Shown: positions 51,714-57,985 of the stretch, one piece after another
How positions within the stretch are numbered: position 1 is the first letter of the stretch
Layout: each line of letters opens with the position of its first letter
From: a virus
Strand: one strand, 5' to 3'
IMG/VR virus record: IMGVR_UViG_3300028414_000009
Coordinates: 1-64,000 of that record
Length of the DNA stretch: 64,000 nucleotides
Program-made: the position numbers and the translations under genes
The notes under the pieces: generated by a model
Seen by the model: the letters and a program-made list of their open reading frames with translations, nothing else
What the model was told of the DNA's origin: nothing
Database searches by the model: none

Positions 51714-52442
51714 TTATTTAGGCTCGTGGTTTTCCTTCCACTTATCGTATCTCTTTACAACTTCCTGAAGGATCTTTGCTCTAACAATATCTTTTTCAGT
51801 AAATTCATGCACACCTATTCCTTTAATACCTGTCATTAATTCAGTAAACGAAGGTAAACCAACATTGGCTTTAGATATATCATGCTGGCTAACGTCTCCT
51901 GTTACTATAACCTTAGAGTCTTTACCCATTCTTGTTACAAATAACATTAACTGCTTGAACGTTGCATTCTGTGCTTCATCTAATACCATTAATGATCCGT
52001 CAAATGTATCACCTCTCATATAAGCCATTGGCCTAAATACAATAACTTCTTTCTCTACGAGAGTTTGTGCTATTTCAGATCCTACTATTTTTGTAATGTT
52101 CGATATGTATGATTGCATGAATGGATCTATCTTGTCTGCGATATCTCCTGGTAAAAATCCTAACTTTTCACCTGCTTCCTGGATGGGTTTACATAATACT
52201 ATTTGTGAAATCTCTTTTCTAGCTAAGAGGAGGAGTGCAGTATAACATGCTGTAAATGTTTTGGATGTTCCAGCTGGACCTGTGCAAAACGTTATCTGAT
52301 TCTCTAGTATTGTGTTTGTATATTTCTTTTGGGATTGTCTTAATTGTACTCCTTTTAATTCTGCTTCTTTTATTCCGTATCTTCTTCTTCTAGGTCCATC
52401 GGAACTAGATGAAGATTTATTGTTTGAATTGTTTCTGCTCAT
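51714..52442 (-). CDS. phoH: PhoH-like ATPase
   Basis: 242 residues. Walker A is G55-PAGTSK-T62, Walker B LMVLDEAQNA at 151-160. IVLCKPIQEAGEKLGFLPGD and VTGDVSQHD are typical PhoH segments. PhoH proteins are ATPases with a suspected RNA helicase/NTPase role and occur in many marine phages. The first 20 residues are Ser/Asn-rich and basic. Together with RNase HII and bS21 it hints at a cluster acting on RNA, but the target is not known. High confidence for family. Confidence 0.92.
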   Translation of the reverse strand: MSRNNSNNKSSSSSDGPRRRRYGIKEAELKGVQLRQSQKKYTNTILENQITFCTGPAGTSKTFTACYTALLLLARKEISQIVLCKPIQEAGEKLGFLPGDIADKIDPFMQSYISNITKIVGSEIAQTLVEKEVIVFRPMAYMRGDTFDGSLMVLDEAQNATFKQLMLFVTRMGKDSKVIVTGDVSQHDISKANVGLPSFTELMTGIKGIGVHEFTEKDIVRAKILQEVVKRYDKWKENHEPK

Positions 52443-52456
52443 CGAGTTTAATTTTT

Positions 52457-52714
52457 TTAGTCTCCTGCCATTATTACCGTTTTTTTAAGCTGCAATAACG
52501 TATCACATTTTTCATACTCCTCAAGTTCTTCAAAATATTCTATAATAATATCTATGAACTTGCTTCTTTGTCCTTCGCCATGAGGGATTTCTATCGTATT
52601 CTTGCCTTCGCTGAATACAACAAATCTATTAATGGTTTTAGTAAAATTTCTTGTGATAGTATAATAGCTTGATCTCATCAATGCGTCTTTGTCATCACTA
52701 AAAGATTCCTTCAT
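52457..52714 (-). CDS. Small EEYExC-motif protein, paralogue 1
   Basis: 85 residues from ATG 52714. The frame is open to a TTG at 52756, but the TATATATT near-octamer at 52759 is 44 nt from the ATG, a spacing like other genes, so ATG is preferred. The C-terminus has IIIEYFEELEEYEKCDTLLQ, shared with proteins at 53012 and 54268. This resembles the UVR/McsA-like helix-hairpin in which EEYExC appears. The first half is polar with KTINRFVVFSEGKNTIEI. Function unknown; possible adapter role is inference. Confidence 0.55.
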   Translation of the reverse strand: MKESFSDDKDALMRSSYYTITRNFTKTINRFVVFSEGKNTIEIPHGEGQRSKFIDIIIEYFEELEEYEKCDTLLQLKKTVIMAGD

Positions 52715-52820
52715 TACAAAGTATATTTTTTTATATCGAGATATTAATAATCTCAATTTATATATTTAATTCCGGTAAGGTCTAAGGTAAAATGAAGTAA
52801 AAAAATATGTTATTATATTT

Positions 52821-53018
52821 CTACTTGTCCTTGTTTTCGGCGTTAGATTTCTTTTGAAGATATATTGCCTTTTGGAACTTAAGTCTCTTTAATGCAGAGG
52901 GCTTCGTATATTGCTTTTCATCTCTAACCTTTTTCATCTGTTTGGTCTTAATGGTTTTACGCTTATACTGTTTTAAAGCTTTTTCTATATTCCCTTTATC
53001 TACATTAATTATTAACAT
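52821..53018 (-). CDS. rpsU: Ribosomal protein bS21 homologue
   Basis: 65 residues, the normal length. It aligns with cellular bS21: MLIINVDKGNIEKALKQYKR, then KTKQMKKVRDEKQYTKPSAL and KRLKFQKAIYLQKK. The start MLII and the KAIY.Q region are of the Bacteroidota type (Tyr at 53). bS21 sits on the 30S platform next to the 16S 3' end, and in Flavobacterium it helps to hide the anti-Shine-Dalgarno sequence. A phage copy could enter host ribosomes and alter mRNA choice. The upstream gene overlaps by 7 nt. The leader has no GGAG-like box. Family call is confident. Confidence 0.9.
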   Translation of the reverse strand: MLIINVDKGNIEKALKQYKRKTIKTKQMKKVRDEKQYTKPSALKRLKFQKAIYLQKKSNAENKDK

Positions 53019-53317
53019 ATATTGCTTATGATTTTTTTAAGTTCATGGCATCTTTCATATTCTTCTTGTTCTGCGAAATATTTGATAACCGTTTCTAGTG
53101 CTGCTATTTTTTCTTCTTTAGGAGAATTATTGTTTAATGCTCCCATTTCATTTTCAATTATAGCCTTATAAATTAAGTCCATCATTATCTCTTTGGATGA
53201 TGATTTCAATTTTTCAATAAACGCGATTGATTCTACGCTGTTGTTAACTTCAAATTCTGGATTATTTCTATTGGTATCTGAATTATCCCATTCGTCAAAA
53301 TCTGGTAAATCATTCAT
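53012..53317 (-). CDS. Small EEYExC-motif protein, paralogue 2
   Basis: 101 residues. An acidic N-terminus (MNDLPDFDEWDNSDTNRNNP) is followed by helices and the C-terminal motif IAALETVIKYFAEQEEYERC, then HELKKIIS. Shares the E-x-E-E-Y-E-[KR]-C-x-x-L motif with two neighbours. It overlaps bS21 by 7 nt downstream and dnaJ by 8 nt upstream, so the three are likely co-translated. Function unknown. Confidence 0.6.
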   Translation of the reverse strand: MNDLPDFDEWDNSDTNRNNPEFEVNNSVESIAFIEKLKSSSKEIMMDLIYKAIIENEMGALNNNSPKEEKIAALETVIKYFAEQEEYERCHELKKIISNIC

Positions 53318-54110
53318 TGTCTATTTCTTTTATTTTTTTTATTAGTTCTATTTGTGAATCTTTAAGGGGTGGATTAAATGCATTTAACTTCACCATAAGG
53401 TTACCATAAGTATTCATACTATATATCGGGAATCCTTTACCACTTATTCTTAATATCTTATTATTCTGTGAATTTGGAGGAACATTTACCTTTATTTTAT
53501 AAAAAGGCGTATTGATTTCTATTTCAGTTCCTAGAATCATATCATAAAAAGAAACATTTGCATCTACATAGATGTCATTTCCGTTTAATATAATCCTATC
53601 ATCATATTTTAAATTAATTATAATGATTAGATCTCCTTTGGGTGCAGATGAATTAGCAGGATGAGGTTGACCTTTTCCACTAATTTTTAACTTCATACCT
53701 TCATAAACTCCTTTAGGTATATTAACGTTTAGTTTTTTAGAACCTATGTCTACTCTCTTTTGGGTTCCATGATAAGATTCTTCTAGGGTTATTGTCATTC
53801 TAACCGTAACGTCTCTTCCTTTTGAAGAGGAACCAAACGCATCATTGAACATATCACTGAAGGATCCTTCTCCGTTTTGAAACCAACTATGAAATGGATT
53901 GTCAGAAGACTTATATCCTAATTCAATATCATACTTTCTTTTTCTGTTCTCGTCAGATAAAACCTCGTATGCTGTAACTATTTCTTTAAAGGAAGACTCA
54001 TCCCCTTCGACGGTATCGGGATGATATTGCTTTGCTAGTTTACGATAGGCCTTCTTAATCTCGGCTTGGCTTGCTGACTTGTCTATCTGCAGCAGTTCGT
54101 AGTAGTTCAT
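53310..54110 (-). CDS. dnaJ: DnaJ/CbpA-type co-chaperone
   Basis: 266 residues. A J domain at 1-65 has the HPD motif at H30-P31-D32 (KLAKQYHPDTV). After a G/F-rich linker (NPFHSWFQNGEGSFSDMFND) come two C-terminal beta-barrel domains (VTVRMTITLEESYHGTQKRV to the end), with the substrate-binding motifs of the class II family. The Cys-rich zinc domain of DnaJ is absent, as in CbpA. It could recruit host DnaK for phage replication or assembly. It overlaps an upstream small gene and paralogue 2 downstream. High confidence. Confidence 0.93.
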   Translation of the reverse strand: MNYYELLQIDKSASQAEIKKAYRKLAKQYHPDTVEGDESSFKEIVTAYEVLSDENRKRKYDIELGYKSSDNPFHSWFQNGEGSFSDMFNDAFGSSSKGRDVTVRMTITLEESYHGTQKRVDIGSKKLNVNIPKGVYEGMKLKISGKGQPHPANSSAPKGDLIIIINLKYDDRIILNGNDIYVDANVSFYDMILGTEIEINTPFYKIKVNVPPNSQNNKILRISGKGFPIYSMNTYGNLMVKLNAFNPPLKDSQIELIKKIKEIDNE

Positions 54111-54249
54111 TCTTTCTTTTCTTTACGGCTTCCTTAACGACTTTAATGCTCTTTCTTTTTTCAACCACATCTCTTTTCTGTTGGTTTTCCATAAGATCTG
54201 CAATTCTCGTAAGTTGCTCCGCAATGACTTTTAATAATTGTTCTTCCAT
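54055..54249 (-). CDS. Small helical hypothetical protein overlapping the dnaJ start
   Basis: 64 residues from ATG 54249 (the open frame extends to a GTG at 54264). MEEQLLKVIAEQLTRIADLM is amphipathic, followed by a very basic stretch (VVEKRKSIKVVKEAVKKRKN). It overlaps the dnaJ start by 56 nt in another frame, which is long but possible in a phage. A T4-late-like TATAAATA (54253-54260) lies just upstream. Coding status is moderate. Confidence 0.45.
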   Translation of the reverse strand: MEEQLLKVIAEQLTRIADLMENQQKRDVVEKRKSIKVVKEAVKKRKNELLRTAADRQVSKPSRD

Positions 54250-54267
54250 GATATATTTATACACATT

Positions 54268-54552
54268 TTATTTATTGTCTAGAATATTTTTAAGATGTGC
54301 ACATTTTTCATATTCTTCAGATTCCTGAAACCAATCTAACATTTGCTGTAATGTTCTGATAATCGGTTCTATTTCTATGCCGTTGTCTTGCATTGATTTA
54401 AAGTCAACTCCTTTTTCTAAGATCATATCCCAGTTATTTCTAACTAGTTTATCTTTCAGTTCGTGAAGGTTATTTTCCATATCTGCATTTTTTTGAATTT
54501 GAGCTATTTCATCGTGCTCATCGTTGTTTTGGTCTTCGAAGTCTTCAAACAT
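54268..54552 (-). CDS. Small EEYExC-motif protein, paralogue 3
   Basis: 94 residues. Very acidic N-terminus (MFEDFEDQNNDEHDEIAQIQ), then helices and the C-terminal IIRTLQQMLDWFQESEEYEK followed by CAHLKNIL. Third member of the local family. Its start is behind 58-bp element copy 3, so it heads the transcription unit that continues through dnaJ, paralogue 2 and bS21. Function unknown; it could be a small adapter that controls the unit's partners. Confidence 0.6.
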   Translation of the reverse strand: MFEDFEDQNNDEHDEIAQIQKNADMENNLHELKDKLVRNNWDMILEKGVDFKSMQDNGIEIEPIIRTLQQMLDWFQESEEYEKCAHLKNILDNK

Positions 54553-54566
54553 ATTTCTTTATTTTT

Positions 54567-54626
54567 AATTACTATACTAATATAAGCAAAATTTCTGAGA
54601 TAAAAAAACTTTTAACTGTTTATTTT
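54567..54626 (-). promoter_or_regulatory. Conserved 58-bp upstream element, copy 3
   Basis: Third copy, ending about 15 nt before paralogue 3. Almost identical to copy 2 across the T-rich box and the ACTATACTAATATAAGC core. Confidence 0.65.
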
Positions 54627-54640
54627 CAAAAAAGTTTAAA

Positions 54641-55384
54641 TTAAAATGGAGCTTCAACCTTAGATACTAGTTCCATATCTGACATCTTTAACATCACGTT
54701 CATAGTTCCAATAACATCATCTTCACAATAGTCTTTAATTTCTTCTAATCTTCCAGCGTAATACGCTTCTGATACTTCACCACCATACATGTTTTGTTTA
54801 GGAGAAGGTATCTGTAAAAGATCACAGATCATAGAAAGAGATGCACCATTCCATCCGCCAAATTTCCATATTTCATTAGTGTCTAATAGACAATTCTCCC
54901 ATGGCTTAAGTTTTTGTAAGTGTAATTGTTGTGGAATTTCTACACCTTGAATAATGGATCTTTTAATTAAGTAAGGCATATCAAAGCCTTTAATGTTATG
55001 ACCTACTATTTGAATTTTAGGATTTGCCTTAAAGATTAATGCCATCGTATCCATAAATTCCTTTAGAGTATTCTTTTCATCATCTCCATAAAAAGACTTT
55101 ATCTTAGGGGTAGGTGTAATGCCATCTGGGAAGGTGACTTGTCCGATTGTAATAACTACTGCTCTTCCGAATTCAGGATAAAGGGCAGCATCCTTGATAT
55201 ACATATCAGCATCTGAAACTCCTTCATACTCTGATTTACTTTGTCTACCATACTTTGCTTTCTTTTCCCAGTGTGAGTATGCATTTTCTCCAATAATCTC
55301 TGCAAAGCTATCTAAGTCCTTTGCAGCAGTTGACGTTTCAATGTCAATAAATAACATGTTTTTTAAATCTGAAATACTATACAT
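54641..55384 (-). CDS. DEDDy-type 3'-5' exonuclease
   Basis: 247 residues. Exonuclease motif I is D14-I-E16 in LFIDIETSTA; motif II has VGHNIKGFDMPYL; motif III has Y219 and D223 in DYCEDDVIG, the DEDDy arrangement of polymerase-type proofreading domains. No polymerase domain follows. It resembles the stand-alone PolB-like exonucleases that some phages and bacteria encode, and may proofread in trans, trim ends or degrade host DNA. It overlaps the small basic gene by 8 nt. Motif call is confident. Confidence 0.85.
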   Translation of the reverse strand: MYSISDLKNMLFIDIETSTAAKDLDSFAEIIGENAYSHWEKKAKYGRQSKSEYEGVSDADMYIKDAALYPEFGRAVVITIGQVTFPDGITPTPKIKSFYGDDEKNTLKEFMDTMALIFKANPKIQIVGHNIKGFDMPYLIKRSIIQGVEIPQQLHLQKLKPWENCLLDTNEIWKFGGWNGASLSMICDLLQIPSPKQNMYGGEVSEAYYAGRLEEIKDYCEDDVIGTMNVMLKMSDMELVSKVEAPF

Positions 55385-55625
55385 CTTTTTCTTGTTTTGG
55401 GTGAGTTTTTCTAATATTATAAATAGAGACTGGATATCTCATTTGTCTTCCATAATTTCCATTAACAAATGTAAACCATCGATGGCCGTATGTTTCTGTT
55501 AATTTGTCAGAGGTACCTTCTAACTTTCCTACTTCCCATGATCCTGCGAAATAGAAATAGTACGTTTCGCCAATAATTGGCTTCTTAACGTGAATAATCT
55601 CTAGCTTCTTTTTCTTCTTTGCCAT
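55377..55625 (-). CDS. Small basic hypothetical protein
   Basis: 82 residues from ATG 55625 (the frame stays open to a TTG at 55640, but ATG is preferred). Begins MAKKKKKLEIIHVKKP, then a small beta-barrel-like pattern (GETYYFYFAGSWEVGKLEGT; GHRWFTFVNGNYGRQMRYPV), reminiscent of Tudor- or SH3-like folds. Basic N-terminus suggests nucleic-acid contact. It overlaps the exonuclease start by 8 nt. Confidence 0.5.
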   Translation of the reverse strand: MAKKKKKLEIIHVKKPIIGETYYFYFAGSWEVGKLEGTSDKLTETYGHRWFTFVNGNYGRQMRYPVSIYNIRKTHPKQEKDV

Positions 55626-55654
55626 ATAGATTATACTCAAATATGTGTAATTGT

Positions 55655-56122
55655 TTATATTTTCTTCTTTAATCTCATTAAGTATACTACTCTAGAGAAA
55701 TGATAAAAGGAAAGAATAGGTATCTGTAACACTTCAAACAAGAATAAATTCTGTTCAGTGTTTATAAAGAGTGTTGGATATAATATTGCAGATATTATTC
55801 CAAAGATTTTAAATCTTTTATCAAAGAGCATGATCCATGTCGATGACATAAAAAATAGAATAGCAGATATATTATGTATTGTAGGGTAATTTGCAACGCT
55901 AAAGCTTGCTATGATTATTAATAAGAATGCCGGTATTTTCCATTCAATAGAACGATGAAGCCATAATCCTAATGAAACTCCTATTGTTAATAAAGGGAAT
56001 AAGATTGGTTTTAATTGATGATAATCACTATAACTATCCTCTATGCCTAGGATTAATGGCAGACACACTGTATATAATATTGCGTAAATACACAGTGCAA
56101 ATCGTAACCATAATCTATTCAT
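55655..56122 (-). CDS. Multi-pass membrane protein
   Basis: 155 residues with about five hydrophobic segments (roughly 6-25, 40-55, 63-80, 85-100, 106-122), ending with a basic tail (RVVYLMRLKKKI). The topology is like a small integral membrane protein; no transport or enzyme motif recognised. A short gap with tandem 10-mers precedes it. Function unknown. Confidence 0.55.
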   Translation of the reverse strand: MNRLWLRFALCIYAILYTVCLPLILGIEDSYSDYHQLKPILFPLLTIGVSLGLWLHRSIEWKIPAFLLIIIASFSVANYPTIHNISAILFFMSSTWIMLFDKRFKIFGIISAILYPTLFINTEQNLFLFEVLQIPILSFYHFSRVVYLMRLKKKI

Positions 56123-56125
56123 ACT

Positions 56126-56162
56126 TGGAAGTTTATTAACTATACTTAACTATACACTTCCA
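56126..56162 (-). promoter_or_regulatory. Tandem 10-mer with inverted flanks, possible operator/promoter
   Basis: Two exact copies of TTAACTATAC (56136-56155) between an inverted repeat TGGAAGT/ACTTCCA (56126-56132 and 56156-56162), directly before the membrane-protein gene. It may bind a regulator or form a hairpin. Function unproven. Confidence 0.4.
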
Positions 56163-56178
56163 TTTGGAATTGTTTCAA

Positions 56179-56403
56179 TTAAAAGTGTCCGTGTTCTTTA
56201 ACACGTCTTATCATAAGATATGTGTTATATGATACGTTAATTTCTGCATATCCTCCTGTAATTGTAGAAGGACAAGATTCTCTAGAAATCCAATAGCTAG
56301 GTGGTTCTTTAATTCTTTCTGTTATAAAGTCAAACAGTTTGTCAATGTCCATGTGATGAACCCATAAGTTCACATGCATACAAGTCATATCCGGATATGC
56401 CAT
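56179..56403 (-). CDS. Small hypothetical protein at the end of the collagen-modification operon
   Basis: 74 residues with three early His/Met-rich parts (MTCMHVNLWVHHMDIDKLFD), a helix and a final strand. No family. It starts 3 nt after the ATP-grasp gene, so is likely to belong to the same operon. Role unknown. Confidence 0.5.
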   Translation of the reverse strand: MAYPDMTCMHVNLWVHHMDIDKLFDFITERIKEPPSYWISRESCPSTITGGYAEINVSYNTYLMIRRVKEHGHF

Positions 56404-56406
56404 AAT

Positions 56407-57360
56407 TTATTCTTTTATTTCGAATCGTTCGCTGTCAAGTTCTATAGTTTTTTTATCTAAATCATTAGATAATTTTGTTAGGGCCTTGTCAGTATCTTTG
56501 TTTACTTCTCTTCCGTAAAAGTCTTTAAATATTTTACGGTATATTTGCACAGTAGAATCATAAGGAACTCCAGGTTGAGAATTACTTTCTATAATATACA
56601 ATTTTCCTTCTTGATCTTCCATTATATCAAAACATATATATGGTAAATCTTTAAACTTATCACAGAATTTTTCTATTAGTGTTTTAAATTTTTCAGGAAG
56701 AGTTGTAATATCTCTTTTGATATATTTAAAATTCATTTCTTCTTTTCCGTCACCATCACCTGATTTTGCTTTATCATTTAATGGTTCTCTTTCCATCCAA
56801 AAGAAAGCATCTCCTTTAAAGTTAATTATTCTATGCTCTGATTTCTTATCTACGAATTCGGAATATACGTCAAATTTAGAATGATCAGCTTTATCCCAAT
56901 CTTCCTGAGATTTAAAAACCTGAATTCCAATACCTGAATGTCCTTCAGCTGGCTTTGCAATTAATGGAAAACCAATTTCTAAAGCTTCTTTCTCGTCATG
57001 GCATGTTTGTGGAATGTTTTCATCTCCATCGACTATTTTATGAAACTCTGCCTTAGATCCAGATTGCTTAATGAATTCTGGTCTATTATATACATTTTCT
57101 TTTTTAACTAATCCTTCCTTTAAAAGGGTTTCAACTACTCCTGAATTATAGGTTAATATAGGATAGTCTGGATTAATATCTATGTCTTTATAATTGTCTT
57201 TATTGATTTGTATAAAGAAATTATCTGACGCAAATCCTTTATAAGACCACCACCTGTGACCTGAGTCGGGATCAATTGCTAGATAAACTTTAAAAAGATC
57301 ATTAGTATCTTCGTTTAGGCTTTCGTTAATAAATTGGTTGAATGATTGTATTTGCTTCAT
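56407..57360 (-). CDS. ATP-grasp ligase with capsid-targeting-like N-terminus
   Basis: 317 residues. ATP-grasp enzymes make peptide-like bonds through acyl-phosphates. The core shows FPLIAKPAEGHSGIGIQVFK at 131-150 (Lys and Gly loop), the YSEFVDKKSEHRIINFKGDA strand region, and the metal-binding end YICFDIMEDQEGKLYIIESN at 241-260 (D245, E258, N260) with GVPY next to it. The N-terminus MKQIQSFNQFINES matches the tag of other proteins here. It is 7 nt from the lysyl-hydroxylase-like gene and in the same operon. The substrate is unknown; a gamma-glutamyl or amino-acid ligation to a side chain is possible. Family call is confident. Confidence 0.85.
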   Translation of the reverse strand: MKQIQSFNQFINESLNEDTNDLFKVYLAIDPDSGHRWWSYKGFASDNFFIQINKDNYKDIDINPDYPILTYNSGVVETLLKEGLVKKENVYNRPEFIKQSGSKAEFHKIVDGDENIPQTCHDEKEALEIGFPLIAKPAEGHSGIGIQVFKSQEDWDKADHSKFDVYSEFVDKKSEHRIINFKGDAFFWMEREPLNDKAKSGDGDGKEEMNFKYIKRDITTLPEKFKTLIEKFCDKFKDLPYICFDIMEDQEGKLYIIESNSQPGVPYDSTVQIYRKIFKDFYGREVNKDTDKALTKLSNDLDKKTIELDSERFEIKE

Positions 57361-57367
57361 ATTCTAT

Positions 57368-57985
57368 TTATCCACTCATCTTACAGAAACTTACAGTAAT
57401 ATACCTTGTTCCTGAAAAAATAGGCTTTGCACCGTGTCTATGTGTAATTGCACCTGGGTGTAAAGCTGCCATTCCAACTCTAGGAGGACTAATATTTGCC
57501 TTATATAATGGGAAATAAGTTCCACCTCCTGTAAAATCTTCATTCATTCTAACAACAGTTGTTAAATGGCTATTATCATGGTGAAGAGAAAGGTGCGCTT
57601 GTGTTTCTGTAGTATACTTTACAATAAATGTTTCATCTGACATAGAATTCCACTGCTTTCCTTCTAAAGTCCAGAACCATATTCCTAATGGCCTAACAAA
57701 TTCGTTAAGAACCTTTGAGTAAATTTCATTCATCCATACTTTGTCAATGAGCATGTCGGTTGTTGGATAAAATTCATGTCTATCTACTGTCCATTCTCCT
57801 TCAGTTTCACATAGTTCAATTAGATCTTTACAAAACTGTTCTTTAAATAAAGGAAATACTAAAACACTCGGAGCCGCTTCGTCAACTATGAGTTCATATT
57901 CTCCTTTTCTTAAAAGGGGATCGATGTATTTGTCACACCATGCATCCCAATCGCTTGCATCTAAAATTTCTACGTATTTTCCCAT
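57368..57985 (-). CDS. Procollagen-lysyl-hydroxylase-like 2OG-Fe(II) oxygenase
   Basis: 205 residues. The C-terminal 80 residues match the catalytic domain of animal PLOD enzymes: H135-H136-D137 (the HxD metal site) in LSLHHDNSHLTTVV, FTGGGTYFPLYKANISPPRV (family: GGG..F..Y...I..PR.G), LHPGAITHRHG with the distal H, and SGTRYITVSF with the 2-oxoglutarate-binding Arg. These enzymes hydroxylate Lys in X-Lys-Gly of collagen. N-terminal 100 residues are a support domain. The start shares 1 nt with the glycosyltransferase stop (TAATG). With the collagen-like fibre two genes upstream, the probable substrate is that fibre. Family call confident; substrate inferred. Confidence 0.85.
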   Translation of the reverse strand: MGKYVEILDASDWDAWCDKYIDPLLRKGEYELIVDEAAPSVLVFPLFKEQFCKDLIELCETEGEWTVDRHEFYPTTDMLIDKVWMNEIYSKVLNEFVRPLGIWFWTLEGKQWNSMSDETFIVKYTTETQAHLSLHHDNSHLTTVVRMNEDFTGGGTYFPLYKANISPPRVGMAALHPGAITHRHGAKPIFSGTRYITVSFCKMSG

